From Aquabacterium soli (GTDB lineage: Bacteria > Pseudomonadota > Gammaproteobacteria > Burkholderiales > Burkholderiaceae_C), in NCBI RefSeq assembly GCF_003933735.1, contig NZ_RSED01000018.1, forward strand, positions 29,807 through 90,318: DNA of 60,512 bases, written 5' to 3'. The notes under the pieces are model-generated. The model had not been told where the DNA came from. It did no database searches and saw nothing but the letters and a program-made list of their open reading frames with translations. The stretch's first letter is position 1. Every line of letters starts with the position of its first letter. Of this stretch, positions 1-8,585 are shown piece by piece. Made by a program: the position numbers and the translations under genes.

Positions 1-182
1 CCCACAGGGCGCGTAGTGAGTCGGGCGGCGCCACCTCGCCGCGAGCAGCGCAAGGCAGGCACGCCGCCGGCGTGACCGGCAACATTGAAGCCCGGCCGGC
101 TGCCACCACATCCCGTGCCCCGCGCTGCCACGACAAAACGCTCAACACCAGAATGCCGCCAGGAAACGGCGGCGGCAAGCGT

Positions 183-812
183 TCAAATTCCAGGCCGAGC
201 CACCGAACTCCAGGCCGCCTCAGCCAGCATCTCCCGATACTGCCCCGGCGACGACTTCACCCGCCCCGACAACCAGGCCCGGCAGTAGTTCTCCGCCTGC
301 CCGATGATCAGCGAAGGAAACAGCTCAGCCGGCCAATCACGCAACTGCGCCAAACGCTCCGGCTGCGTGAACCAGGCCATCAGCGCCTTGCCCAGCACCC
401 GGTTGCGCTGCAGCAACTCCGGCCCATGCGGCCCCTTGGCCACAGCCGATCGTGCCTGGAACACATAGCGCGCCAGCTCCGGCTGCGCCACCACCCAGTC
501 CACATAGCTGTAGACCAGCGCCGCCACGCCTTCCCGGAGGTCTTGCGCCTGCGCCATGCGCTCATCACGCAATACCGTCTGGTCGTCCATCGCGGCAAAG
601 AACAGTGCCGCCACCAGCCCCTCCTTGCTGCCGAAGTGGTGGTACAGGTTGCCCACGCTGGCATCGCAGCGCTCCTTGAGCATCTCGATCGTGGTCGGCT
701 CGATGCCTTGCTCGTTGAAGCAGGCCAGCGCCCCGGCCAGGATGCGCCGCTTGAGTTGCGCGCGTGCCCCCGGGTAGGCGCGCTCCAAGACGGCGGACAC
801 ACCGGAATTCAT
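183..812 (-). CDS. TetR family transcriptional repressor
   Basis: A 209-residue DNA-binding regulator. Residues about 20-65 form the TetR helix-turn-helix, with the typical ending of the recognition helix (SVGNLYHHFGSKEGL); the rest is the helical ligand-binding domain. The ATG at 812 is preferred over an upstream in-frame start because GAGGAG lies just before it and the protein then begins as family members do. It is transcribed away from two hotdog thioesterase genes, and a perfect AT-rich palindrome at 860-883 lies between them. I infer that it represses itself and the thioesterases. The ligand cannot be read from sequence; an acyl-CoA or aromatic acid would suit the neighbours. Confidence 0.9.
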   Translation of the reverse strand: MNSGVSAVLERAYPGARAQLKRRILAGALACFNEQGIEPTTIEMLKERCDASVGNLYHHFGSKEGLVAALFFAAMDDQTVLRDERMAQAQDLREGVAALVYSYVDWVVAQPELARYVFQARSAVAKGPHGPELLQRNRVLGKALMAWFTQPERLAQLRDWPAELFPSLIIGQAENYCRAWLSGRVKSSPGQYREMLAEAAWSSVARPGI

Positions 813-859
813 CGACGACTCCTCGCACACGAACGGTTCATGGGTGCATATTTGACACC

Positions 860-883
860 GAATAATATTCCAGAATATTATTC
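860..883. promoter_or_regulatory. Probable TetR operator, 11-bp perfect palindrome
   Basis: Arms GAATAATATTC (860-870) and GAATATTATTC (873-883) are exact reverse complements around a 2-bp spacer. The site is strikingly AT-rich within GC-rich surroundings and lies in the short gap between the divergent TetR gene (start 812) and the first thioesterase (start 949). Size and location suit a TetR operator overlapping both promoters. Confidence 0.8.
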
Positions 884-948
884 TGTTCAGATGCCGACCC
901 TGCACAGCCCAGGCATCCCACCGTCCACCCACCTTCCTTGGAAAGCCC

Positions 949-1389
949 ATGAGCCAACTTCTCGCCCTCTACAACAGCGCCGGCCCCGACCAGTTCACTG
1001 CCGCCGTCTGCCAGTTCGCGCCCTACTTCAGCACCATCACGCCCAGCTTCACCGAGCTGCGCCCTGGCCACGCCGAGGCCACCGTGCCCTTCCGCCGCGA
1101 GATCACCAACCACCTGGGCACCGTGCACGCCATCGCGCTGTGCAACGCGGCCGAACTCGTCGCCGGCACCATGACCGATGCCTCCATCCCCGCCGGCCAC
1201 CGCTGGATCCCCAAGGGCATGACGGTGCAGTACCTGGCCAAGGCCAAGACCGGCGTGCGCGCCGTGGCCGACGGCAGCCAGGTGCCGTGGACGGAGCCCG
1301 GCGACCACGAGGTGCCCGTGGACATCTTCGATGACAGCGGCACCAAGGTCTTCCATGCCCGCATCCTGATGAACATCAAGGCCGCCTGA
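949..1389 (+). CDS. DUF4442-type hotdog-fold thioesterase
   Basis: A 146-residue protein of the hotdog fold, resembling DUF4442/YiiD C-terminal-like acyl-CoA thioesterases. The central part (about residues 40-75, with NHLGTVHAIALCNAAELVAG) corresponds to the hotdog helix that carries the active site; here the family HGG is replaced by GTVH. It would hydrolyse an acyl-CoA thioester in the cytoplasm; the substrate is unknown. It is the first gene after the palindromic operator and is followed 30 bp later by a second, different hotdog thioesterase, so the pair is probably one TetR-controlled transcript. Confidence 0.8.
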   Translation: MSQLLALYNSAGPDQFTAAVCQFAPYFSTITPSFTELRPGHAEATVPFRREITNHLGTVHAIALCNAAELVAGTMTDASIPAGHRWIPKGMTVQYLAKAKTGVRAVADGSQVPWTEPGDHEVPVDIFDDSGTKVFHARILMNIKAA

Positions 1390-1419
1390 CCCACACAGGC
1401 CAGCACAAGGAGAGCCACC

Positions 1420-1830
1420 ATGATGGACATGCTCGCCCTCGGCCAGCAGGTGCTGGCCAGCCAGGGTTTCAGCCGCCTGCTGGGCACGGAGATGACCGCC
1501 TACAGCCCCGAAGGGGTGGAACTGCGCCTGCCGATGCGGCCCGAGCTGCTGCAGCAGAACGGCTTCGCACACGGGGGCGTGGTCAGCTACCTGGCCGACA
1601 ACGCCCTGACCTTCGCCGGAGGCTCCGCCCTGGGCATCGCCGTGCTCACGGCGGAGTACAAGATCAACTACCTGCGACCGGGCGTGGGCCAAGCCCTGGT
1701 GGCCCGCGCGCAGGTGATCTACGCCGGCAAGTCCATGGCCACTTGCCGCTGCGATGTCTTCAATGTGATGGACGATGGCACCGAGAAGCTTTGCGCCACC
1801 GCGCAAGGCACCATCGCCAAGGTGGGCTGA
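1420..1830 (+). CDS. PaaI family thioesterase
   Basis: A 136-residue hotdog-fold thioesterase of the PaaI group. The signature NGFAHGGVVSYLADNA (about residues 47-62) carries the HGG turn and the acidic residue of the helix that activates water in this family. AAGGAG lies just before the ATG pair; 1420 or 1423 could be the start. It probably clears dead-end or toxic acyl-CoA esters, as PaaI does in phenylacetate breakdown, but no pathway genes are adjacent. It forms a likely two-gene operon with the DUF4442 protein upstream, controlled by the divergent TetR. Confidence 0.88.
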   Translation: MMDMLALGQQVLASQGFSRLLGTEMTAYSPEGVELRLPMRPELLQQNGFAHGGVVSYLADNALTFAGGSALGIAVLTAEYKINYLRPGVGQALVARAQVIYAGKSMATCRCDVFNVMDDGTEKLCATAQGTIAKVG

Positions 1831-1848
1831 GGCCGGGCCTGGGCCTGA

Positions 1849-2838
1849 TCAGCCGATCAGGTTGGCCAGCGACAGCAGCGCCAGCAGCAGCATCCACAGC
1901 ACCACTGATCGCCAGATCAGGGCCACCACATTGCGCAGGTGGTCCATCTGCGGCAGCACGCCTGCAGTGCTGCCCACGGCAGCGGCGGCCTCGGCACTGT
2001 CGCCTTCGCTCAAGGTACGGGACACGTCCTGGCCCGCTGCGGGGGCCGATTGCCCACCCAGTTGCACGCCCACCGCGCCGGCCGCGGCCGACAGGATGAC
2101 GCCCTCGTTGGGCTGGGTCCAGAGAGCGGCATAGCGCCGCCACGATTCGATGGCCTCTTCGAAGTTGCCGACCACGGCGAAGCCGAAGGCGGTCAGGCGT
2201 GAGGGCAGAAAATCGATCAGGTCGAACAGGCGGCCGGACAGCTCGCGCAGGCGATCATGCGTGGTGGCACCCGTGACATGGCTGCGGTAGGCCCAGTAGC
2301 GGCTGGTGAACTCGGCCATGCGGTACATCACCGCGCCCATGGGGCCCAGGCCCACGGTGGACAGGGCCACGAACCAGAAGAACACGCCGAACACGTGGCG
2401 GTGCGCGGCCAGCAGGGAGTACTCGATCACATGGCGCAGCAGTTCGCGCCGCGGCAGGTCACTGGCATCCACGTGGCGCCACTGGGCCAGCAGCTCGCGG
2501 GCGCGGTCTTCGCGGGCTTCGTCCAGTGAATCGCGGATGGCGGTGAAGTGGTGGCTGAACTGGCGAAAACCCAGTGTCATGTAGAGCACGACCACATCCC
2601 ACACCAGCGCCAGCACGGTGCTGTAGTGGTTGACGGCCACATAGGCCACACCGATCAGCAGGGCCGGGGCCACCACGGTGATGGCCCACACCACGCGCGC
2701 GTGCACGTGCGCACCCGCATCGAAATTGCGACCGACCCAGCGCACCCAGGCCGTCAGTCCCTGATGGACCGGGTTGTGGTTCGGCAGGGGCTTGAGCTGC
2801 TCGATCAGCAAGGCGAACAGCACGGCGAAAAAGCTCAT
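1849..2838 (-). CDS. CobD/CbiB family membrane protein
   Basis: A 329-residue polytopic membrane protein related to adenosylcobinamide-phosphate synthase (CobD/CbiB). The N-terminal segment (MSFFAVLFALLIEQLKPL) and the DSLDEAREDRARELL stretch are typical of the version found across Burkholderiales. That version usually stands apart from cobalamin genes, as here, so a role in B12 assembly is uncertain. The ATG at 2838 is chosen because family members begin at MSFF; a GTG 30 bp upstream is possible. It follows the Nudix gene by about 35 bp on the same strand, suggesting co-transcription. Confidence 0.75.
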   Translation of the reverse strand: MSFFAVLFALLIEQLKPLPNHNPVHQGLTAWVRWVGRNFDAGAHVHARVVWAITVVAPALLIGVAYVAVNHYSTVLALVWDVVVLYMTLGFRQFSHHFTAIRDSLDEAREDRARELLAQWRHVDASDLPRRELLRHVIEYSLLAAHRHVFGVFFWFVALSTVGLGPMGAVMYRMAEFTSRYWAYRSHVTGATTHDRLRELSGRLFDLIDFLPSRLTAFGFAVVGNFEEAIESWRRYAALWTQPNEGVILSAAAGAVGVQLGGQSAPAAGQDVSRTLSEGDSAEAAAAVGSTAGVLPQMDHLRNVVALIWRSVVLWMLLLALLSLANLIG

Positions 2839-2873
2839 GCCCCAGATCATAGCGGGGCTGCCCGGCACACGCT

Positions 2874-3593
2874 TCAGGCGGCCAGGAAACGGTACAGATT
2901 TCGCAACATCGCGGCGGTGGCGCCCCAGATGAAGTAGTCCTCCTCGCGGCCGGGCCCATGCCAGGGCATCGAGAAGAAGCGCATGTCCAGCTCGCCCGAT
3001 TGCGCGGCACGCTGCTGGTGGTTGGCCGGGTTCATCAGGAAGGCCAGCGGCACCTCGAAGATCTCGGCCACCTCGCAGGGCTCAGGAGTCAGGTCCAGTG
3101 CGGTGCCCTCGTCAGGGCGGGCGTGGATCAAGCCCACCACGGGCGTGACCACGAAGCCGGTGCCTGTGATGTAAGGGGGCAGCTCGCCGATCACCTCCAC
3201 GCGCTCCGGGGGCAGGCCGACCTCCTCCTGCGCTTCGCGAAGCGCGGTGGCCACGGCGTCGACGTCGTCCTCGTCCTTGCGCCCGCCCGGAAAGCTGATC
3301 TGGCCGGCATGCGCCTTGAGGTGGGCGGTGCGTTCGGTGAGCAGCACGCTCAGCACGGCCGGCACATCGGGCGTGGCCTGGCGGATCACCAAGGGCACCA
3401 GCACCGCTGCGGGCACAGGCTGCGCCGAGCGCCACCAGCGTTCGACCTCCGTGTCGGCCTGCCACTCGGGCGGCTCGGCGAAGCGGGCGCGCAAGGCCTC
3501 GGGCATCAGGCGCAGAGGGTCCACCAGGGGCAGGTCCTCCACGGGCGGCAACAGGGTCGCGGTACGGGGATCGAAAGGCAGGGGCAGGGCCAT
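2874..3593 (-). CDS. CoA pyrophosphatase (NudL-like Nudix hydrolase)
   Basis: A 239-residue Nudix hydrolase. The CoA-pyrophosphatase signature LLTERTAHLKAHAGQISFPGG (about residues 84-104) runs directly into the Nudix box, which ends in REAQEEVG (119-126) and holds the metal-binding glutamates. As in E. coli NudL, the first glutamate of the textbook Nudix box is absent. The enzyme should split CoA or acyl-CoA to phosphopantetheine and 3',5'-ADP. The N-terminal 60 residues precede the catalytic domain, as usual in this family. It is probably co-transcribed with the CobD/CbiB-like gene. Confidence 0.88.
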   Translation of the reverse strand: MALPLPFDPRTATLLPPVEDLPLVDPLRLMPEALRARFAEPPEWQADTEVERWWRSAQPVPAAVLVPLVIRQATPDVPAVLSVLLTERTAHLKAHAGQISFPGGRKDEDDVDAVATALREAQEEVGLPPERVEVIGELPPYITGTGFVVTPVVGLIHARPDEGTALDLTPEPCEVAEIFEVPLAFLMNPANHQQRAAQSGELDMRFFSMPWHGPGREEDYFIWGATAAMLRNLYRFLAA

Positions 3594-3725
3594 AACTTCA
3601 CATGGTAGCCAAAGGCGTCATCCCGCATGGGCGGCGGGGCTCGGTGTAAGCACCCGGTCGGTGCGATGCCCCATGGGAATTCGGGCAGCGCGGACGGTTT
3701 TTCAGCGCTTCGGCGAACAGGCATG

Positions 3726-3760
3726 AAAAAACCGCCTGGGCAAAACGCCGAGGCGGTTTT
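3726..3760 (-). terminator. Intrinsic terminator after rplS
   Basis: AAAACCGCCT (3728-3737) pairs with AGGCGGTTTT (3751-3760). Read on the minus strand, the stem ends in six U residues (complement of 3726-3731). It lies about 40 bp beyond the rplS stop codon and should end the rpsP-rimM-trmD-rplS transcript. Confidence 0.85.
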
Positions 3761-3798
3761 CTGAGCCGGTGGCCAGAGCGGGACGAACCCGCCCAGAC

Positions 3799-4152
3799 TC
3801 AGGCCAGCTTTTCTTTGATGCGTGCCGACTTGCCGCTGCGCTGACGCAGGTAGTACAGCTTGGCGCGACGCACATCACCACGACGCTTGACGTCGATGGA
3901 GGCGATCAGGGGGCTGTACAGCTGGAACGTACGCTCAACGCCTTCGCCGCTGGAGATCTTGCGGACGATGAAGCTGGAGTTCAGGCCGCGGTTGCGCTTG
4001 GCAATCACGACGCCTTCGTAGGCCTGCACACGCTTGCGGGTGCCTTCAACCACGTTGACGCTGACGATCACGGTATCGCCAGGGGCGAACGCGGGGATGG
4101 TTTTGTTCAGGCGAGCAATTTCTTCTTGCTCGAGCTGACGGATCAGATCCAT
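3799..4152 (-). CDS. rplS: 50S ribosomal protein L19
   Basis: A 117-residue L19, located at the 30S-50S interface of the ribosome. Diagnostic segments are [27 protein letters not shown] and [10 protein letters not shown] near the middle, and KLYYLR...GKSARIKE at the end. The ATG at 4152 follows AGGAG and gives the usual length; the longer reading frame is not supported. It is the last gene of the rpsP-rimM-trmD-rplS operon and is followed by an intrinsic terminator. Confidence 0.98.
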   Translation of the reverse strand: MDLIRQLEQEEIARLNKTIPAFAPGDTVIVSVNVVEGTRKRVQAYEGVVIAKRNRGLNSSFIVRKISSGEGVERTFQLYSPLIASIDVKRRGDVRRAKLYYLRQRSGKSARIKEKLA

Positions 4153-4219
4153 AGGTGCTCCTAAAACGATCATGCTTGCGCAAACAGAAATGCCAGGCAG
4201 AGGATCGCGAAACCGAAGA

Positions 4220-4999
4220 TTATAGCAAAGACTTGAGGAATTGCTCGTCGTCTTTCGACAAGCGGCCAGATTCACGTGCCGCGTCGATCAATTCAGGGCG
4301 CCTGCGCCATGTCAGCGCCAGCTGCTGCTGGCGCCGCCAGCGGGCGATCTGCGCGTGGTGGCCCGACATCAGCACCGGCGGCACCGCGGCATCGGCCCCG
4401 GGCAACTGGGCGCTCAATGCCTCGCCCAGCACCTCGGGGCGGCTGTAATGCGGGCAGTCCAGCAGGCCGTCGGAGAAGCTGTCCTGCTGGTGCGAGGCCG
4501 CGTCGTGCAGCACACCAGGCTGCAGGCGCGTCACGGCATCGATCAATGCCAGTGCCGGCAGCTCACCGCCGGAGAGCACGTAGTCGCCCAGGCTGATCTC
4601 TTCATCGACATGCGCGTCGATGAAGCGCTGGTCGATGCCTTCATAACGGCCGCACAGCAGCACGGCACCGGGCGAAGCAGCCAGCGCCTCGACCCGCGGC
4701 TGCGTGAGAGGCCGGCCAGCGGGGCTGAACAGGATCACGGGCAGGCGCGGGCCGCCCGCCGCGTCCTGGTCGGCGCGGATCGTGCCCAGCGCGCGCGCCA
4801 GCGGCTCGACCAGCATCACCATGCCGGGGCCACCGCCGAAGGGGCGGTCGTCCACGCGGCGATAGGTGTCCTCGGCGAAATCGCGCAGCGGCCACAGGCG
4901 CACATCGACGGCCTTGCTCTCGAACGCACGGCGCGTCACGCCCACACGGGCGAAAGGCTCGAAGAGCTCCGGGAACAGGGTGATGACATCGAAGCGCAT
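4220..4999 (-). CDS. trmD: tRNA (guanine37-N1)-methyltransferase
   Basis: A 259-residue SPOUT-class enzyme that methylates G37 of tRNAs reading CNN/GGN-type codons, preventing +1 frameshifts. The N-terminus ([13 protein letters not shown]) is canonical, GGGPGMV lies near residue 55-61, and the trefoil-knot SAM site shows as [15 protein letters not shown] (about 114-128) and [11 protein letters not shown] (136-146). It sits between rimM and rplS, about 20 bp after rimM and 67 bp before rplS. Confidence 0.98.
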   Translation of the reverse strand: MRFDVITLFPELFEPFARVGVTRRAFESKAVDVRLWPLRDFAEDTYRRVDDRPFGGGPGMVMLVEPLARALGTIRADQDAAGGPRLPVILFSPAGRPLTQPRVEALAASPGAVLLCGRYEGIDQRFIDAHVDEEISLGDYVLSGGELPALALIDAVTRLQPGVLHDAASHQQDSFSDGLLDCPHYSRPEVLGEALSAQLPGADAAVPPVLMSGHHAQIARWRRQQQLALTWRRRPELIDAARESGRLSKDDEQFLKSLL

Positions 5000-5021
5000 G
5001 GCGCCAGGCCTGCGGCCGGGA

Positions 5022-5726
5022 TCAGTAATCGAGGCCCCAGTCGGCCACGATGAGGCGCTCGGCCAGGCTGACCCTGTCGATGTAGGCCGACACGAAGGGG
5101 ATCAGGCGCTCGGCGGCATCGCCCGGCTTGGCCGTTTCGGTGGGCGGAAGCGAGCAACGCAGCACGCAGTGAGGGCCGGTGTCGAGCAGGTCGATCACGG
5201 TGCCCAGCGGCTGGCCGTCGCGGTTGACGACGTTCAGGCCGATCAGGTCGATCCAGTAGAACTCGTCGTCGCTGTCGGGCGTGGGAAAGGCGGAACGCGA
5301 CACGAACACGCGCGCGCCCTTGAGGGCTTCGGCGCCGGTTCGATCGTCCAGGCCATCGATGGTGGCCACGATGACGTCGCCCTGCTCCTTGGCCGATTTG
5401 ACACGCAGCAGCACCGGCTGGCTCAGGCGGGGCGGGGTGCGGTCATCAGGAGAAGAGGAAGAAGCGGTCTTGCGGGCGGGCAATGCGGCTGAAGCCGCTG
5501 TGCCGGCAGGCTTGCGCACGGCGCCTGCCTGGGGCACGGCCGGTTGCACGAACCACTTCTTGGTGCAGAACAGCGCCTGGGGGTCGGATGAAAAGGGATG
5601 CAGCTTGATGCCGCCCTTGACGCCCCAGGCGTCGATGACGCGAGCCACTTCGATGGCATCGTCGGGCCAGGGGGTACCGTCAGCCAGCACCAGTCCCTGT
5701 GTCGACGCCACCGCGCGCTCGGTCAT
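5022..5726 (-). CDS. rimM: Ribosome maturation factor RimM, with insert
   Basis: RimM binds S19 and helps 30S subunit maturation. This copy has 234 residues against roughly 170-180 in E. coli. The RimM N-terminal barrel (VARVIDAWGVKGGIKLHPFS, about 28-47) and the PRC-like C-terminal domain (FYWIDLIGLNV ... LIPFVSAYIDRVSL) are intact. The extra length is an Ala/Ser/Pro/Lys-rich stretch at about residues 61-103 inside the N-terminal domain, probably a flexible loop. It sits 16 bp after rpsP in the standard operon. Confidence 0.95.
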   Translation of the reverse strand: MTERAVASTQGLVLADGTPWPDDAIEVARVIDAWGVKGGIKLHPFSSDPQALFCTKKWFVQPAVPQAGAVRKPAGTAASAALPARKTASSSSPDDRTPPRLSQPVLLRVKSAKEQGDVIVATIDGLDDRTGAEALKGARVFVSRSAFPTPDSDDEFYWIDLIGLNVVNRDGQPLGTVIDLLDTGPHCVLRCSLPPTETAKPGDAAERLIPFVSAYIDRVSLAERLIVADWGLDY

Positions 5727-5742
5727 CTGTCAGTGCGCTGGT

Positions 5743-6006
5743 TCAGGCGGCGGGAGCTGCGGCCTTGGCCTTGGCATCCTTGACCAGACGGGCCACGGTC
5801 GGCGAGACCTGGGCGCCATGGCTGACCCAGTGCTCCAGGCGGTCGAACGCCACGCGCAGGCTTTCAGCCTGACCCGAGGCCACGGGGTTGTAGAAACCCA
5901 CGCGCTCCAGGAAGCGGCCGTCACGGCGGTTGCGCGCATCAGCGGCAACGATGTTGAAAAACGGGCGCTTCTTGGAGCCGCCGCGAGCCAGTCGAATCAC
6001 GACCAT
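5743..6006 (-). CDS. rpsP: 30S ribosomal protein S16
   Basis: An 87-residue S16 of the small ribosomal subunit. The start [20 protein letters not shown] and the segment [13 protein letters not shown] are diagnostic. The ATG at 6006 is chosen because S16 starts here; the longer in-frame ORF has no family support. The C-terminus ends in an Ala/Lys-rich tail. First gene of the rpsP-rimM-trmD-rplS operon, whose promoter should lie in the 217-bp gap up to the divergent membrane-protein gene at 6224. Confidence 0.98.
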   Translation of the reverse strand: MVVIRLARGGSKKRPFFNIVAADARNRRDGRFLERVGFYNPVASGQAESLRVAFDRLEHWVSHGAQVSPTVARLVKDAKAKAAAPAA

Positions 6007-6223
6007 GATGTGTCCTTCAGATGATGATGCGACGGCCAGTCCGGGGAGACACTCTCGCACGGACCGTCATGAGGCGCCAAGCCTGACAGGGATCAACCCG
6101 TGTCATGAAAAGACGCCAGCCTTCCCGCTTGACTAGATACGCGCAGCCTCAAGGGATGCCCAAGCCGGAAAATCGAGCATTATAGCGGGCAAGGCCACCC
6201 GTGGCAAACGGCATTCGTGCACC

Positions 6224-6733
6224 ATGAGCAGCAGTACCTCCCACACCGCCCCCATCCCCGTCGGCGCCCCAGCCAGACAGCCCCGCTACCGGTCCAAGAC
6301 ACTGGCGGCCTGGCTGGGCCTGCTGAGCGGTCCGCTGGGGCTGCACCGCTTCTACCTGGGCGGGCTGGCCGATCCCTGGGGCTGGCTCTACCCCCTGCCC
6401 ACCCTGCTGGGCCTGTGGGGGCTGCACCGCATGGACCAGCTGGGGCAGGACGACCACCTCGCCTGGGTGCTGATGCCCCTGCTGGGCCTGGCCTTTGCCG
6501 CCGCCATGCTGCAGACCATCCTGATCGGGCTGACGCCGGACGAGCGCTGGCACGCTCAGCACAACCCCAGCCTGGCAGGACGCGAGGACGCGCCCGCTGC
6601 CGGCTGGCCGGCCGTGATCGCCGTGATCCTGGCCCTGGTGCTGGGCGCCGGGGTTCTGATGGCCACCATCGCCTTCAGCGGCCAGCGCTACTTTGAATAC
6701 CAGGTCGAAGAAGCCCTGAAGATCAGCCAGTGA
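6224..6733 (+). CDS. TM2 domain-containing membrane protein
   Basis: A 169-residue membrane protein. The TM2 signature is visible at about residues 23-50: a basic stretch then KTLAAWLGLLSGPLGLHRFYLGG, where GLHRFYLG is the hallmark loop between two membrane helices. Two further hydrophobic segments follow (about 85-105 and 130-152). TM2 proteins have no settled biochemical role in bacteria. Its stop codon abuts that of the convergent DUF486 gene, with no intervening bases. Confidence 0.8.
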   Translation: MSSSTSHTAPIPVGAPARQPRYRSKTLAAWLGLLSGPLGLHRFYLGGLADPWGWLYPLPTLLGLWGLHRMDQLGQDDHLAWVLMPLLGLAFAAAMLQTILIGLTPDERWHAQHNPSLAGREDAPAAGWPAVIAVILALVLGAGVLMATIAFSGQRYFEYQVEEALKISQ

Positions 6734-7099
6734 TCAGGTGCGGAACATGAAGTACGCCGCTCCCACCAGGCACAGCGCCGCCCAGATGTAATCCAGCTTG
6801 AACGGCTGCCCCAGGTAGAACACCGCGAAGGGCACGAACACGCTCAGACTGATCACCTCCTGCATGATCTTGAGCTGCCCCACGCTGAGCTGCTGCACGC
6901 CGATGCGGTTGGCAGGCACCTGCAGCAGGTACTCGAACAGCGCGATGCCCCAGCTGATCAGGGCCGCCACGATCCAGGGCTTGCTGGCCAGGCTTTTGAG
7001 ATGCCCATACCAGGCAAAGGTCATGAAGAGGTTGGACAGCACCAGCAGCAGCGCGGTCTGCAGCGGGATCGGCAGGGATGACAGCAGGGAGGTGTTCAT
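6734..7099 (-). CDS. DUF486 / DMT-type small membrane protein
   Basis: A 121-residue integral membrane protein with four predicted helices, matching DUF486 (a half-size member of the drug/metabolite transporter clan). Recognisable stretches are NLFMTFAWYGHLK near the N-terminus and LFEYLLQVPANRIG in the middle. Half-size DMT proteins act as dimers; the substrate here is unknown. It converges exactly on the TM2 gene and lies divergently about 100 bp from the PurM-like gene. Confidence 0.85.
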   Translation of the reverse strand: MNTSLLSSLPIPLQTALLLVLSNLFMTFAWYGHLKSLASKPWIVAALISWGIALFEYLLQVPANRIGVQQLSVGQLKIMQEVISLSVFVPFAVFYLGQPFKLDYIWAALCLVGAAYFMFRT

Positions 7100-7203
7100 G
7101 CGCCCAGTCTAGATGCGGGGCCTGAATTGGCGCTGAGCGCGCCCCGCGTGTCGGATAATCCTGCTTTTGCCGCTCCGCCGCCCTTCAGCCGCACCCCGCC
7201 GCC

Positions 7204-8328
7204 ATGAGCTCGACCACGCCCCCGACCAACACCCCGCTGACCTACGACCAGGCCGGCGTCAACTACGACCTGATCGACCCGCTGAAGATCGCGGCACAGC
7301 GCGCGGCAGCCGCCACGGGCAGCCACCTGGGCGCACACGGTTTCAGCGAAGTGGGCGCCTCGCGCGGCGAATCGGCCTACGTGGTCGATGTGGGCCCGAT
7401 GTACCTGGCCTCCATCGTCGAGTGCCTGGGCACCAAGCCCCTCGTGGCCGACGACATGGCCAAGCTCACGGGCAAGAGCTACTACGACGGCATCGCACAG
7501 GACACCATCGCCATGGCCGTGAACGACCTGATCACCGTGGGCGCCACGCCCCTGGTGGTCCAGGCCTACTGGGCGGCCGGCGGCTCCGACTGGTTCAACG
7601 ACGCGCAGCGCTCGCAGGCCCTGGTGGCCGGCTGGAAGAAGGCCTGCGACACCTGCCAGGTGGCCTGGGGCGGTGGCGAGACGCCCGCCCTGGCCGGCAT
7701 CGTGGCCGATGGCCGCGTGGACCTGGCGTCGTCCTGCACCGGCATCATCAGCCCCAAGAGCCGCCTGTCGGTGGGCGACAAGCTGGGCGCGGGCGACGCC
7801 ATCGTGTTCCTGGCGGCCAGCGGCATCCATGCCAATGGCCTGTCGCTGGCACGCAAGCTGGCCGAACGACTGCCCCAGGGCTACCTGACCGACATCGGCA
7901 ACGGCCAGAGCTACGGCGAGGCCCTGCTGGTGCCCACCGTGCTGTATTCGCCCGTTACCGAAGCCCTGGCCAAGGCCGGCATCACACCGCACTACTGCGC
8001 CAACGTCACCGGCCATGGCTGGCGCAAGCTGATGCGCCACCCCAAGGCACTCACCTACCGCATCACCAGCGTGCCCCCAAAAACCGCCGTGCTCGACTTC
8101 ATGCAGCGCGAATGCCAGCTCGACGACCACGAGGCCTACGGCACGCTGAACATGGGCGCGGGCTTCGCGCTGTACCTGGCCGCCGACCAGGCCGAGCGCG
8201 CCGTCGAGATCTCGCGCAGCCTGGGCATCGACGCCTGGGTGGCTGGCCGTGTGGAAGAGGGTCCCAAACGCGTGGTGATCGAGCCCCTGAACGTGACCTT
8301 CGACGGCGACGAACTGCAGCTGCGCTGA
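7204..8328 (+). CDS. PurM-like AIR-synthase family protein, non-canonical
   Basis: A 374-residue protein with the AIR synthase (PurM) two-domain fold: AMAVNDLITVGATPL (about 104-118), GGGETPALAG (about 158-167) and FLAASGIHANGLSLARK (about 200-216) correspond to conserved PurM segments. The nucleotide-binding GTDGVGTK of genuine PurM is missing; in its place is VVDVGPMYLASIVECLGTK. The second-domain TGGGL motif reads TGHGW. True PurM makes aminoimidazole ribotide in purine synthesis. This may be a divergent isofunctional enzyme or a paralogue acting on another ATP-activated substrate. No purine gene is nearby. Databases may still label it phosphoribosylformylglycinamidine cyclo-ligase. Confidence 0.7.
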   Translation: MSSTTPPTNTPLTYDQAGVNYDLIDPLKIAAQRAAAATGSHLGAHGFSEVGASRGESAYVVDVGPMYLASIVECLGTKPLVADDMAKLTGKSYYDGIAQDTIAMAVNDLITVGATPLVVQAYWAAGGSDWFNDAQRSQALVAGWKKACDTCQVAWGGGETPALAGIVADGRVDLASSCTGIISPKSRLSVGDKLGAGDAIVFLAASGIHANGLSLARKLAERLPQGYLTDIGNGQSYGEALLVPTVLYSPVTEALAKAGITPHYCANVTGHGWRKLMRHPKALTYRITSVPPKTAVLDFMQRECQLDDHEAYGTLNMGAGFALYLAADQAERAVEISRSLGIDAWVAGRVEEGPKRVVIEPLNVTFDGDELQLR

Positions 8329-8366
8329 TCAACCACCGATGAACGGATACCGTTGATCAACCAAGC

Positions 8367-8393
8367 AAAAAAGAGGCCTGCACGGGCCTCTTT
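8367..8393 (+). terminator. Intrinsic terminator after the PurM-like gene
   Basis: AAAGAGGCC (8370-8378) pairs with GGCCTCTTT (8385-8393) around a 6-base loop, with an A-run on the left and a short U-run on the right. It lies about 40 bp past the stop codon and may work in both directions. Confidence 0.7.
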
Positions 8394-8457
8394 GCACATG
8401 GGAGCGCCAACAAGGTCACGGTTTGTCCTGATTCCCCATGCGGGATCCTCCCGGGGT

Positions 8458-8484
8458 TCAGTTTTGCCATTTCCAGGTCGAAAA
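8458..8484 (+). promoter_or_regulatory. Weak candidate sigma-28 promoter for the chemoreceptor
   Basis: TCAG (8458-8461), 15 bp, then GTCGAAAA (8477-8484) resembles the TCAA-N15-GTCGATAA pattern seen twice before fliC1 in this window. The match is imperfect (GTCGAAAA agrees with GCCGATAA at 6 of 8 positions). It lies about 100 bp before the chemoreceptor start, and chemoreceptors are often in the flagellar late regulon. Confidence 0.3.
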
Positions 8485-8585
8485 CACCTTGAGTGCCGCT
8501 GTAAGGGCTTTGCCCCCAGAGCGCAATTGGTTCGACCGCGCCAACGGCCCGCATCAGCCATCGGCGCCCACGACAAGACTGACGC

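Noticed and set aside
155..173. GCCGCC/GGCGGC hairpin just beyond the TetR stop codon
   Set aside because: Short stem with no U-tract; such GC repeats are common in this DNA.
72..1334. 420-codon open frame across the TetR/thioesterase region
   Set aside because: Arg/Pro/His-rich composition with no family features; it overlaps three well supported genes on both strands.
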